NCBI GenBank assembly: GCA_027620595.1
Contig: JAQCDI010000056.1
Coordinates: 1 to 10,603 of the forward strand
Direction of reading: 5' to 3'
Source of the DNA: Bacteroidota bacterium
GTDB taxonomy: Bacteria > Bacteroidota > Rhodothermia > Rhodothermales > UBA10348
Length of the DNA: 10,603 bases
Each line of letters opens with the position of its first letter. The first letter of the stretch is position 1. The notes beneath the pieces are model-generated. The model was not told the DNA's origin. It searched no databases and worked only from the letters and a program-made list of their open reading frames with translations. Below, piece by piece: positions 1-7,695 of the stretch. Position numbers and translations under genes: made by a program.

Positions 1-1
1 G

Positions 2-559
2 GTTGTACAGCAGCAGGCCGATCTGGGCCAGGTTGTAGGGCCCGGCGTACCGCTTGCACGGTTCCAATCAACCGATGTGGCCGAGATCCCGGTTGCGCTG
101 CGTCAGGAAGAAGTGGACCTGTTGGGACCCAGCGCCGGACGTGGAGCCCGGGTTCGCCTTGTGGATCCAGCACGGGATTCCGGGGCTGGATGGGAGGGTC
201 GGGTGCTGCGAAGCGAGGGGATGATTGACCAGGCCACGCGTACGGTCCGCGTCGTGGTGGGCGTCGATGACCCACTCAATCGGGTGCCACCGTTGCTGAC
301 GGGTGCATTCGTTCGGGCAGAGATCACAGGACGCGAGGCAACCGGGGCCGTCCGGATTCCCCGGCAGGCGTTGCGCGAAGAAGATCGGGTCTGGGTTCAG
401 GAAGCCGATCGCTTGTCCATCCGCACGGTTCGGGTGCTGGCCGACGATGATCAGCATGTCCTGATTGCCGAAGGTCTCGCGCCGGGAGACGCGGTCATCA
501 TCAGTTCGCTTTCCGTGGTTACGGAAGGCATGCTCATCCGCGCAGCAGACGCCCGATAA
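2..559 (+). CDS. RND efflux periplasmic adaptor (HlyD/MexA-like), C-terminal part
   Basis: The reading frame is open from the window edge at base 2, so this is the 3' end of a longer gene; the GTG at 77 is an internal codon, not the start. The visible part is about 185 residues. It begins with a lipoyl/beta-barrel junction (DLGQVVGPGVPLARF, typical of adaptors of the MexA/AcrA class). It continues with a beta-barrel region (EGRVLRSEGMIDQATRTVRV) and a membrane-proximal domain (AVRIPRQAL, then GLAPGDAVI near the end). Members of this family are periplasmic and bridge an inner-membrane RND pump to an outer-membrane channel. The permease starts 18 bp downstream on the same strand, which fits that role. 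The N-terminal signal or lipid anchor, the coiled-coil hairpin and any outer-membrane factor gene would lie upstream of the window. Substrate cannot be inferred. Confidence 0.88.
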   Translation, partial: VVQQQADLGQVVGPGVPLARFQSTDVAEIPVALRQEEVDLLGPSAGRGARVRLVDPARDSGAGWEGRVLRSEGMIDQATRTVRVVVGVDDPLNRVPPLLTGAFVRAEITGREATGAVRIPRQALREEDRVWVQEADRLSIRTVRVLADDDQHVLIAEGLAPGDAVIISSLSVVTEGMLIRAADAR

Positions 560-577
560 GCCCCACAGGAGGAACCC

Positions 578-3500
578 ATGAAAGGAGCCATTGCATGGAT
601 GGCGCGCAACAGCGTGGCCGCCAACCTCTTGATGCTGTTCATCGTGCTGGTCGGATTCGTCAGCGTGTCCACCATCGTGCAGGAAGTGTTTCCCGAAGCG
701 AGCCTGGATGCCATCCAGATCCGCGTTCCCTACCCCGGAGCTTCCCCTGAAGAGGTGGAGGAGTCCATCGTGCGACGGATCGAGGAGCAGATCGAGGCGG
801 TGGACGGGATCCGCCGCATTTCCTCGGTGGCTGCCGAGAACGTCGGAGTCGTGACGGCTCAGCTGCGGTTCGGCGAGAATGTGACCCGGGTCCTGGACGA
901 CATCAAGTCCGAAGTGGATCGCATCACCACCTTCCCCGTCGATGCCGAAGAGCCGGAGGTGGCAGAAATCACGACCCGCCGGCAGGCCATCCAGTTGGCC
1001 ATCCACGGGGACGTGCCCGAGCGGAGCCTGAAGGAGCTGGCGCACCGGATGAAGGACGATCTGACCTCAAGGGCCGGCATTTCCTATGTGGCCGTGGCCG
1101 GAACGCGGGAATACGAGATTTCGATCGAGGTCAGTGAAGAAGCCCTTTCGGCGTATGGGCTGACGATCGACGCCGTCACCATGGCTGTGCGTCGGGGCAG
1201 CATGGAGTTGCCCGGTGGATCCATCCGGGCCAGGAACGAGGAAATCCTGGTCCGGACTGAGGGACGCAACTACACGGGTGCGGATTTCGAGGCGATCGTG
1301 GTGCGGGCCCTGCCCGACGGGACGCAGCTCCGCGTAGGGGATGTGGCCACCGTGCGGGACGGGTTCGAGGAGTCTGATCTCATCACGCGCTTCGACGGCC
1401 AGCCGACGGCGCTCCTGCAGGTATTCCGGACGTCGGACGAGCGCGTGCTCGACATCGTCGAGGAGGTGTATGCCTATGTCGAGACCGTGCCCCTGCCTGA
1501 GGGTGTGTCGATCTCGGTGTGGCAGGACGAGGCAAAATTGCTCAAGAGCCGCTATGAGCTCATGCTCAAGAACGGCGCTGCCGGTCTGATCCTGGTCATC
1601 CTGGCCCTGGGGCTGTTCATGAACTCGCGTCTGGCCTTCTGGGTATCGGCGGGGATCTTCATCTCGTTCCTGGGCACATTTGCCGTGATGCTCCTGCTTG
1701 GGGCGTCGATCAACCTGATTTCCCTCGTCGCCTTCATCCTGGCTCTCGGGATCGTCGTCGATGATGCCATCGTGATCGGGGAAAATGTGTTTTCCGAGCA
1801 GGAAAAAGGGCGCGATCCGGCTGATGCGGCCGTGGAGGGTGCCACGCGCCTGGCCCGCCCCGTCGTTTTTGCCGTCTTGACCACGATGGCGGCCTTCTCT
1901 CCGCTGCTCTTCGTGCCCGGCATCATCGGCAAGTTCATGCAGCAGCTTCCGCTGGTCATCATCACGGTACTCGGGATTTCTCTGATCGAATCCCTGTTCA
2001 TCCTGCCGGCGCACCTGGCCCACGTGAATGCGGTGCGCGGAGGCAAGAAGAATGCATTGGCGGCCGGGCTGGAGCGCATCCAGGACCGGGTGGCGGCCTT
2101 CCTCCAGTGGAACATCGATGGCCCCTTGACGAGCACCCTGGAGTGGGTCAGCCGCCACTACAACTATGTGATCCTGGGTGGTGTGTCGGCCATCCTTCTC
2201 TCCGTCGGCCTCGTGGCCAGCGGGCTGGTGCGCTTCTCCTTCTTTCCGGACATCGAGGGGGAAAACGTTATTGCCCGCATCGAGATGCCCGAAGGCACAC
2301 CGGCTGACCGGACCGAGGCCATTGCCGCCCGACTGGAAGAAGCCGGATACCGGGTAGCGGCTGAAATCCAGGCCGAGTTGCCTGAGGATCATCCGCCCTT
2401 CGTCAAGCACGTTTTCTCCATCGTCGGGAGCCTTCCCTCGATTACGAACGCCCCGAACCAGGGCGGCGGAAACGGTTTGATCGATCCGACCCAGGCGGAG
2501 GTGAATTTCGAGTTGCTCGAGTCCGAATTCCGGGACATCTCGGCACTCGCGTTCCAGGAGCGGTGGCGCGAAGCCGTCGGAGACCTTCCGGAGGTCCGGT
2601 CGCTGCAGTTCCAATCGTCGATCTTTACGCTCGGCAGCGCCATCCAGCTGGAAGTGGCCTCGGCCGACCCGGATCGTCTTGATCAGGCCGTCGATCAGAT
2701 CAAGGAGGAAATCGCTTCGTTTGCCGGCACCTATGAGATCGAAGAAGACCGGCGTCCGGGAAAACGGGAGTTGAAATTGAGCCTCAGGCCAGCTGCCCAA
2801 TCCCTGGGGGTATCCCTCGACGACCTGGCGCGCCAGGTGCGCGGAGCGTACTACGGCAACGAGGCCCTGCGGGTACAGCGGGGGCGTGACGAGATCCGAG
2901 TAATGGTCCGCCTGCCGCAATCCGAACGGGATGCGCTGGCCGACCTGGAAGCATTTCACATCCGGACACCGGGTGGTGCACGGATTCCACTCTCCGAAGT
3001 GGCTGAAGTCACCATGGGCGTCGGGTCGTCCGCCATCAACCGCCGGGACCGCAGCCGGGTGGTGACCATCACGGCCGAGGTCAACGAAGATATCGTACCG
3101 GCGAGCGATGTGATTGCTGCCTTGGAGTCCGAGGTGCTGCCCCGTCTGCGCTCTGAATTGCCGGGCCTTCGGGCCTCCTTCGAAGGCGAACAGCGGGAGC
3201 AGGCCGACGCCGTGGCCGCCATCCAACGTGGATTCATCATTGCGCTGTTCCTGATTTTTGCCCTGCTCGCCATTCCGTTCCGCTCCTACACCCAGCCCCT
3301 CATCATCATGGCAGCCATCCCGTTCGGGGTGATCGGAGCCATTCTGGGTCACCTCGTGATGGGGCTTCCCGTGGGCATCCTGAGCCTGTTCGGCATCGTG
3401 GGGCTGGCCGGTGTCGTGGTCAACGACTCCCTTGTCTTGATCGACTATGTCAATCAAGAGCGAAGTCGGGGCCTTTCGGTGCATGATGCAGTGATCGAGG

Positions 3501-3823
3501 CGGCGCGCGTGCGCTTCCGGCCCATCCTGCTGACCTCCATGACGACCTTCCTGGGTGTGCTGCCCCTCATCCTGGAGCGCAGCCTCCAGGCGCAATTCCT
3601 GATTCCCATTGCGGCCAGTCTGGGATTCGGCATCCTGTTCTCGACCTTCATCATCCTCGTACTCGTTCCGGCGCTGGTCATCCTGGAGGATGTTGTTCGT
3701 CGGCGTGTCCTGGGGTGGATGGGCCGACCCACTACCCCGGGAGCGGTTGAGGCAGCCATACCAGCCCATCAAGCAGCCGAATCCACAGCCTCCTCACTTG
3801 GGCTACAGGATCGGGAGCCGTAA
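578..3823 (+). CDS. RND family efflux permease (AcrB/HAE-like)
   Basis: A complete 1081-residue inner-membrane proton-driven transporter of the RND superfamily, within the usual 1000-1100 range. The ATG at 578 follows a strong AGGAGG at 567-572 with 5-nt spacing. TM1 is near residues 12-31, followed by the usual porter-domain opening (FPEASLDAIQIRVPYPGASP). TM2-TM6 lie at about 333-480, TM7 at about 528-550 and TM8-TM12 at about 885-1040, giving the 2 x (1+5) layout with two large periplasmic loops. TM4 carries the proton-relay pair D395-D396 in GIVVDDAIVIGENV. The TM10 counterpart is GVVVNDSLVLIDYVN (N949, D950), with no lysine at the place of AcrB K940. It forms a tripartite pump with the adaptor just upstream and an outer-membrane channel not in view. 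The family also contains multidrug, metal and uncharacterised members. The subfamily looks HAE-like rather than heavy-metal type, but substrate is not predictable. Confidence 0.95.
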   Translation: MKGAIAWMARNSVAANLLMLFIVLVGFVSVSTIVQEVFPEASLDAIQIRVPYPGASPEEVEESIVRRIEEQIEAVDGIRRISSVAAENVGVVTAQLRFGENVTRVLDDIKSEVDRITTFPVDAEEPEVAEITTRRQAIQLAIHGDVPERSLKELAHRMKDDLTSRAGISYVAVAGTREYEISIEVSEEALSAYGLTIDAVTMAVRRGSMELPGGSIRARNEEILVRTEGRNYTGADFEAIVVRALPDGTQLRVGDVATVRDGFEESDLITRFDGQPTALLQVFRTSDERVLDIVEEVYAYVETVPLPEGVSISVWQDEAKLLKSRYELMLKNGAAGLILVILALGLFMNSRLAFWVSAGIFISFLGTFAVMLLLGASINLISLVAFILALGIVVDDAIVIGENVFSEQEKGRDPADAAVEGATRLARPVVFAVLTTMAAFSPLLFVPGIIGKFMQQLPLVIITVLGISLIESLFILPAHLAHVNAVRGGKKNALAAGLERIQDRVAAFLQWNIDGPLTSTLEWVSRHYNYVILGGVSAILLSVGLVASGLVRFSFFPDIEGENVIARIEMPEGTPADRTEAIAARLEEAGYRVAAEIQAELPEDHPPFVKHVFSIVGSLPSITNAPNQGGGNGLIDPTQAEVNFELLESEFRDISALAFQERWREAVGDLPEVRSLQFQSSIFTLGSAIQLEVASADPDRLDQAVDQIKEEIASFAGTYEIEEDRRPGKRELKLSLRPAAQSLGVSLDDLARQVRGAYYGNEALRVQRGRDEIRVMVRLPQSERDALADLEAFHIRTPGGARIPLSEVAEVTMGVGSSAINRRDRSRVVTITAEVNEDIVPASDVIAALESEVLPRLRSELPGLRASFEGEQREQADAVAAIQRGFIIALFLIFALLAIPFRSYTQPLIIMAAIPFGVIGAILGHLVMGLPVGILSLFGIVGLAGVVVNDSLVLIDYVNQERSRGLSVHDAVIEAARVRFRPILLTSMTTFLGVLPLILERSLQAQFLIPIAASLGFGILFSTFIILVLVPALVILEDVVRRRVLGWMGRPTTPGAVEAAIPAHQAAESTASSLGLQDREP

Positions 3824-3838
3824 CATCACGGCCCCGAA

Positions 3839-4792
3839 ATGCCCCCTCGACGCATGCTGCTTTCGCCAGGAGACTTCTCGACCCCCACCGAATTCACCCC
3901 GCTCTTCGGGCGTGAAGCCCCGCTCGTGCTGGAAATTGGATTCGGCGATGGGCGCTATCTGGAGCATCTCCAAGCGGCCCATCCTGAGTGGAACCTGATC
4001 GGAGCCGAAATTTCCCTGGGTTCTGTCTGGCGCGCGTATCGGCGCATGCGGCGCTGCAGGGCGCAGCACGTGCATCTCTACAAGGGCAGCGGTCGGTTCA
4101 TTGTGCGCGATGTGGCCCCGGACGGGGGCCTGCACCGGGTCTACGTGAACTTTCCTGATCCGTGGCCGCGCAAGCGGCACCTGAAGAACCGCCTCCTGCA
4201 GGTGCCCTTCTTCCACATCCTCTCACATCGACTCGAAGAGGGCGGCGATCTGCTGTTGACCACGGATCACCCGGAATACTTTGCCTTCTCTGTGGAGCAA
4301 GGCAAGGCATCCGGCTGTTTTGCTGTCGTGGAGGGTCCGCCTCCTCCGGCCACGCTCGAGACCAAGTACGCCCGCAAGTGGCTCGATCAGAAGAAGCCCA
4401 TCTACCATGCCCGCTTCCTCCTGAAGCAACGGGCCGAAGCGATCATTACCCGAAATCCGGTCATTCCCATGCAGCACGCCATCCTGGACGGTACCCTTTC
4501 CGACATCGGGACCTTTTCCAAGCAGGTCCGCTCTTTCCGCGGTGGGCATGCCATCGTGCTCGAGGCCTATCGGGACCTGGCCTCAGAAGGTCTGCTCTTC
4601 AAGGCGGTCAGTGAAGAGGAGGACCTGCGCCAGGAACTCATCATCCAGGCGTGGCCTACCGAGGACGGCGTCCTGGTAAGCCTGCAGCCGTTCGGGAATC
4701 CGATGACCACACGGGGCGTGCGCGAGAGCGTCATGGCCGTGGCCGATTGGCTCACAAGTCAGGGATTGTCGCTGCGTCAGGCCTGGATCTGA
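3839..4792 (+). CDS. trmB: tRNA (guanine-N7)-methyltransferase TrmB with long C-terminal extension
   Basis: A SAM-dependent methyltransferase that would make m7G46 in the variable loop of tRNA. Residues about 28-200 are the Rossmann-fold TrmB domain: the SAM-binding LEIGFGDGRYL (31-41), the acidic GAEIS (55-59), the family signature FPDPWPRKRHLKNRL (105-119) with its catalytic aspartate, and the late substrate motif ATLETKYARKW (171-181). The protein is 317 residues while many bacterial TrmB proteins have about 200-240, so residues about 198-317 are extra. This tail has no motif I recognise. Aquifex-type TrmB also has a C-terminal extension, but I cannot say whether this one is related. The start at 3839 lies 15 bp after the RND stop and lacks a clear Shine-Dalgarno site; the ATG at 3854 is an alternative that would remove five residues. 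Close spacing suggests co-transcription with the pump genes although the functions are unrelated. Confidence 0.92.
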   Translation: MPPRRMLLSPGDFSTPTEFTPLFGREAPLVLEIGFGDGRYLEHLQAAHPEWNLIGAEISLGSVWRAYRRMRRCRAQHVHLYKGSGRFIVRDVAPDGGLHRVYVNFPDPWPRKRHLKNRLLQVPFFHILSHRLEEGGDLLLTTDHPEYFAFSVEQGKASGCFAVVEGPPPPATLETKYARKWLDQKKPIYHARFLLKQRAEAIITRNPVIPMQHAILDGTLSDIGTFSKQVRSFRGGHAIVLEAYRDLASEGLLFKAVSEEEDLRQELIIQAWPTEDGVLVSLQPFGNPMTTRGVRESVMAVADWLTSQGLSLRQAWI

Positions 4793-4833
4793 CAGGAACG
4801 GGGGGCGAGTGGATGCATGCGCCGGGCCGCGGT

Positions 4834-6348
4834 CTACCCGTTGCGCAGGCGCCGCGTTCGCCACGGACTGAAGCCTTCCACAGGCGCGGCCGAAGGGGTT
4901 TCGGGACGGGCGTGATGGTAGCCGTCCATGTACAGGGCAGCCGCCATGGTGAAATCCTCCCGCAGCGTGTCGGACAGGGCGCCCAGGACCTCGGGCGAGA
5001 AGTGCTGATCCACGAAATGGGTGGAGAAGCGACCCGTCCGGAAGGCTTCATGCGTCATGACGAAGCGGCAGAAACCGATCGTCGTCGGCACGCCGGCTAC
5101 ATCGTACTCATCCAGGGCGCGGATCATGCGGTCCATGGCCTGTTCCCGATCGGCTCCCCAGGTGGTCAGTTTGGACACCATGGGGTCGTAATAGATCGGA
5201 ATCTCGCTGCCTTCCTCGACGCCGCTGTCCACCCGCACGCCCGGCCCGGAGGGCGGGTCATGAGCCAGCAGCATCCCGGGTCCGGGAAGGAATCCCGACA
5301 TGGGGTCCTCGGCATAGATCCGGCATTCGATGGCATGGCCGTGGATCGTACAGTCCTCCTGGGTGAACCCCAGCGCCCGTCCCTCGGCAACCCGGATCTG
5401 CTCCCTTACGAGGTCAAGCCCGGTGATCTCCTCTGTCACGGGGTGTTCCACCTGCAGCCGGGTGTTCATTTCCATGAAGTAGAACTGCATGTCCTTGTCG
5501 AGCAAGAACTCCACGGTACCGACCCCGACATAGCCGCATGAACGGGCGGCCCGGATGGCCGCCTCCCCCATGGCGTCCCTGAGGGCAGGCGTGAGCACAC
5601 TCGAAGGCGCCTCCTCGACCACTTTCTGATGCCGGCGCTGGATGGAACACTCCCGCTCGAAGAGGTGCACGACATGGCCGTGCGTGTCGGCCAGGATCTG
5701 GAATTCGATGTGCCGCGGCTCCTCGATGTATTTCTCGATGAACACCCGCCCGTCTCCAAAGGCCGAGGTGGCCTCGCTCGAAGCTGTGGTCAGCGCCGCC
5801 GCGAAGTCCTCGGCCCGACGCACGATGCGCATGCCCTTGCCGCCACCGCCTGCGGCCGCTTTGATCAGCACCGGGAATCCGATGTCCGCCGCCGTATGCT
5901 CGGCTTCCAGGGGATCAGAAATGGCGTCGATGGTGCCGGGTGCCATCGGTACGCCGGCAGCCTCCATCAACGCGCGGGCGGCGGTCTTGTCGCCCATGGC
6001 CTCGATGGCCTCGGGCGTGGGACCAATGAATACGATCCCCTTTTCGGCGCAGGCCCGGGCAAATCGGTGGTTTTCTGACAGGAACCCGTAGCCCGGATGC
6101 ACAGCATCGGCTCCCATGGTCAAGGCCGCCTCAAGGATGCGGTCGGCAACGAGGTAGGACTCGGCCGATGGAGCTGCGCCAATGTGCACGGCTTCGTCCG
6201 CCAACCGGACGTGCAGCGCTGCTGCGTCGGCATCCGAGTAGACAGCAACGGTGGCAATACCCATTTCGCGGCACGTGCGCATGACACGGACGGCGATTTC
6301 ACCGCGGTTGGCAACGAGTATCTTGCGGATGGGTCGGAGCCCTGACAT
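4834..6348 (-). CDS. accC: Biotin carboxylase subunit of acetyl-/propionyl-CoA carboxylase
   Basis: A cytoplasmic ATP-grasp enzyme that carboxylates the biotin of a carrier protein using bicarbonate and ATP, feeding an acyl-CoA carboxylase. The 504 residues begin with the N-terminal domain signature KILVANRGEIAVRVMRT and include HPGYGFLSEN (84-93). The ATP-binding glycine loop is AAAGGGGKGMRIV (164-176). ERECSIQRRHQKVVEEAPS spans 231-249, and the catalytic block EMNTRLQVEHPVTE (293-306) contains E293, N295, R297 and E301. The biotin carboxylase C-terminal domain is present (IECRIYAEDP, 340-349). No C-terminal biotinyl domain (MKM) exists, so a separate carrier protein and carboxyltransferase are needed; neither is in the window. 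It is somewhat longer than E. coli AccC (about 450), as in many propionyl/acetyl-CoA carboxylase alpha subunits, so a pccA-like role is equally possible. The start is preceded only by an A-rich GAAAAG. The gene converges on trmB with a 41-bp gap and diverges from the J-domain gene. Confidence 0.93.
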   Translation of the reverse strand: MSGLRPIRKILVANRGEIAVRVMRTCREMGIATVAVYSDADAAALHVRLADEAVHIGAAPSAESYLVADRILEAALTMGADAVHPGYGFLSENHRFARACAEKGIVFIGPTPEAIEAMGDKTAARALMEAAGVPMAPGTIDAISDPLEAEHTAADIGFPVLIKAAAGGGGKGMRIVRRAEDFAAALTTASSEATSAFGDGRVFIEKYIEEPRHIEFQILADTHGHVVHLFERECSIQRRHQKVVEEAPSSVLTPALRDAMGEAAIRAARSCGYVGVGTVEFLLDKDMQFYFMEMNTRLQVEHPVTEEITGLDLVREQIRVAEGRALGFTQEDCTIHGHAIECRIYAEDPMSGFLPGPGMLLAHDPPSGPGVRVDSGVEEGSEIPIYYDPMVSKLTTWGADREQAMDRMIRALDEYDVAGVPTTIGFCRFVMTHEAFRTGRFSTHFVDQHFSPEVLGALSDTLREDFTMAAALYMDGYHHARPETPSAAPVEGFSPWRTRRLRNG

Positions 6349-6493
6349 CTTTTCAGGTATCTGGCGGTTGGCACGGAATTGGTGGATTTCCCGTTTGGGA
6401 AGCCACGCTTTTTGCCGATGTTGAGATCAGCAGAGGCGAGGACCAAGATAGGGGATGGGCGCGGGCAAGCACAGTCCGGCAAGGCCCAATTCC

Positions 6494-6506
6494 CGTCAAC
6501 TTGACG
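6494..6506. repeat. Short perfect palindrome in the accC / J-protein divergent spacer
   Basis: CGTCAA-C-TTGACG is a perfect inverted repeat with a one-base centre, 12 bp before the J-protein ATG at 6519. It sits in the 170-bp spacer between two divergent genes, a natural place for an operator. I see no convincing -10/-35 pair next to it; the best plus-strand candidate (TTGAGA at 6421, CAAGAT at 6444) is weak. A short palindrome like this can also arise by chance, so any operator role is inference. Confidence 0.3.
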
Positions 6507-6518
6507 CCGCGGAGCGGA

Positions 6519-7370
6519 ATGGCAACGGATTATTACAAGACCCTGGGTGTTGAGGAAGGCGCAGATGCGGCAGCCATCAAGAAGGCCTACCGCAAGCTTG
6601 CGCGTGAATTGCACCCGGATCGGAATCCGGATAATCCATCCGCCGAGGAGCGCTTCAAGGAAGTGCAGCAGGCCTATGAAACCCTGTCCGATCCGAGCTC
6701 CCGTGCGCAATACGACCGGATGCGCAAATTCGGCGGCGGTCCCTTCGGCGGCGGGCCACATGCGGGTTCACCCTTTGGCGGAGGCTCGCCTTTCGAAACC
6801 CGCTCGGGGTTCCGTTATCGTCAGAATCCCGATGGCACGTTCGTGCGCATGGATGCCGACGACGATCCCGCAGGGGGATTTACCGACATTTTCGAGCGCT
6901 TCTTCGGAGGTGCAGGCCCGGGAGCGGCTGGTCCTGGCGCCCGGACCGGTGGCGCCCGCAGCCAGGCGCGGCCGGCTGATCCGAAGGCCTATGATCGCAA
7001 CCGTACCGTGCGCATCAGCTTCGATCGCATGCTCAAGGGCGGAAAACTCTCTTTTTCGCTGGACGGTGACAAGATTTCGATACCCTTCCCGAAAGGCGTC
7101 AAGGACGGCCACAAAGTGCGCATCCGTGGAAAGGGTCGCCCCATGCCGGATGGGAGCAATGGCAACCTGTATGTGACGCTGCGGATCGACGGCGCCCTGC
7201 TCTACACGGTGACAGGAGATGTGGCCGGGGAGACCCTTGGATTCGACAGGACCGGTATCGGGGACGTCGACGGAGATGGCTGGGTGGACTTCCTGATCAC
7301 GTCGGCCTATTCCATGCGCAACGGATTCCGTGCGGGTCGCACGTTGATCGTGTCCGGTCGGCCCGAATGA
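6519..7370 (+). CDS. DnaJ-like J-domain protein, truncated and joined to an FG-GAP repeat
   Basis: A 283-residue protein made of two unrelated parts. Residues 1-70 are a J domain (DYYKTLGV, helix II KKAYRKLAREL, the HPD tripeptide at 32-34, then AYETLSDP and QYDRMRKFGGG) that would stimulate DnaK ATPase. Residues 71-155 form a Gly/Phe-rich linker with GFTDIFERFFGG. Residues about 158-223 are C-terminal domain I of a zinc-finger-less (CbpA-type) J protein, ending in KGRPMPDGSNGNLYVTLRI. The expected second C-terminal domain and dimerisation tail are missing. Instead residues about 224-280 read as one FG-GAP repeat of the integrin-alpha type (DGALLYTVTGD, then GDVDGDGWVD with D249, D251, D253 and D257, ending in an IVSG motif). 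Such repeats normally occur in exported multi-repeat proteins, yet no signal peptide is present. I start at the ATG at 6519 (GGAG at 6511-6514, and the J domain begins there) rather than the in-frame TTG at 6501. It could be a real fusion, a decayed gene or an assembly join. Confidence 0.82.
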   Translation: MATDYYKTLGVEEGADAAAIKKAYRKLARELHPDRNPDNPSAEERFKEVQQAYETLSDPSSRAQYDRMRKFGGGPFGGGPHAGSPFGGGSPFETRSGFRYRQNPDGTFVRMDADDDPAGGFTDIFERFFGGAGPGAAGPGARTGGARSQARPADPKAYDRNRTVRISFDRMLKGGKLSFSLDGDKISIPFPKGVKDGHKVRIRGKGRPMPDGSNGNLYVTLRIDGALLYTVTGDVAGETLGFDRTGIGDVDGDGWVDFLITSAYSMRNGFRAGRTLIVSGRPE

Positions 7371-7410
7371 GTCCCGGACGGATCCACCCGGCGCGGCAAC
7401 ACCCGAAGCA

Positions 7411-7456
7411 ACGGGCGGATGACTCCCCAAGTGCACCCCGCATGTCATCCGCCCGT
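7411..7456. terminator. 13-bp perfect inverted repeat, possible terminator of the J-protein gene
   Basis: The left arm ACGGGCGGATGAC (7411-7423) and right arm GTCATCCGCCCGT (7444-7456) are exact reverse complements, separated by a 20-base loop. The repeat lies 41 bp past the J-protein stop, where a transcription end would be expected. No T-tract follows on the plus strand, so it is not a classic intrinsic terminator. It could act with Rho, protect the mRNA 3' end, or be a protein-binding site. The inverted repeat is seen directly; the function is inference. Confidence 0.45.
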
Positions 7457-7474
7457 CCTCCGGTCGTCCAGGGA

Positions 7475-7500
7475 GCGCTGGCCGACGCGGCCTAGAGCGC
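7475..7500. other. Bulged GC-rich hairpin
   Basis: GCGCT (7475-7479) and GGCCG (7480-7484) pair with CGGCC (7488-7492) and AGCGC (7496-7500), leaving a 3-base ACG loop and a 3-base TAG bulge. Only TT and C-rich sequence follow, so any terminator role is weak. It may be a second stop signal insulating the methionine operon from upstream transcription. Confidence 0.25.
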
Positions 7501-7657
7501 TTCTCCCGGAATGTCCTTGAGGGTTTGAGACAGGCCTTGTTGTCCGTGGACTCCTCTGACCCCGACAGGAGGCAGGCGCAACCTGTCAGCCAGCAGGACC
7601 AGTGCGGCCCGCCGCGTGAATGCTGCATGGAGCGCCATGTATTCCTGTCGGGACGAC

Positions 7658-7687
7658 TTGCGCAACGTGTGTCCAGCGCCGTATACT
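7658..7687 (+). promoter_or_regulatory. Sigma70-like promoter of the metB-metX operon
   Basis: A -35 like TTGCGC (7658-7663) and a -10 TATACT (7682-7687, five of six bases matching TATAAT) are separated by 18 bp. Seven bases further on, the predicted transcription start falls at about 7694, directly before the first paired base of the SAM riboswitch at 7696. This fit with an independently recognised RNA element is the main support. The sequence does not resemble the Bacteroides -7 element (TAnnTTTG). Confidence 0.72.
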
Positions 7688-7695
7688 CGCCCCAC

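Larger units (their letters stand above)
7371..7657. other. Intergenic stretch without a recognisable gene
   Basis: This stretch lies between the J-protein stop and the methionine-operon promoter. It contains two hairpins (7411-7456 and 7475-7500, listed separately). Reading all frames I find no sequence resembling the missing J-protein C-terminal domain II, no further FG-GAP repeat and no transposase. A minus-strand open frame (about 7492-7704, TTG or ATG start) has no recognisable domain and begins inside the riboswitch stem, so I do not call it a gene. Confidence 0.5.

Noticed and set aside
1067..3772. A 901-residue open frame on the minus strand opposite the RND permease
   Set aside because: Its translation is a run of charged and polar residues with no domain. 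It is the mirror of a GC-biased coding frame, and the plus-strand RND protein is unmistakable.
4793..4833. A possible bidirectional terminator between convergent trmB and accC
   Set aside because: Only a 4-bp GGCG/CGCC stem around an ATGCAT palindrome is present, with no T-tract on either strand, so it is too weak to call.
4651..5541. A 296-residue plus-strand open frame opposite accC
   Set aside because: It is the shadow of the biotin carboxylase on the other strand and begins inside trmB; no domain is seen.
6349..6500. A promoter for accC (TATCTTGG on the minus strand, similar to the Bacteroides -7 element)
   Set aside because: No upstream element sits at the required spacing, and one short match in GC-rich DNA is not enough.
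6768..7628. A 286-residue minus-strand open frame opposite the J-protein 3' end
   Set aside because: No recognisable domain. The plus strand reads as J-protein C-terminal domain I followed by an FG-GAP repeat over the same bases.
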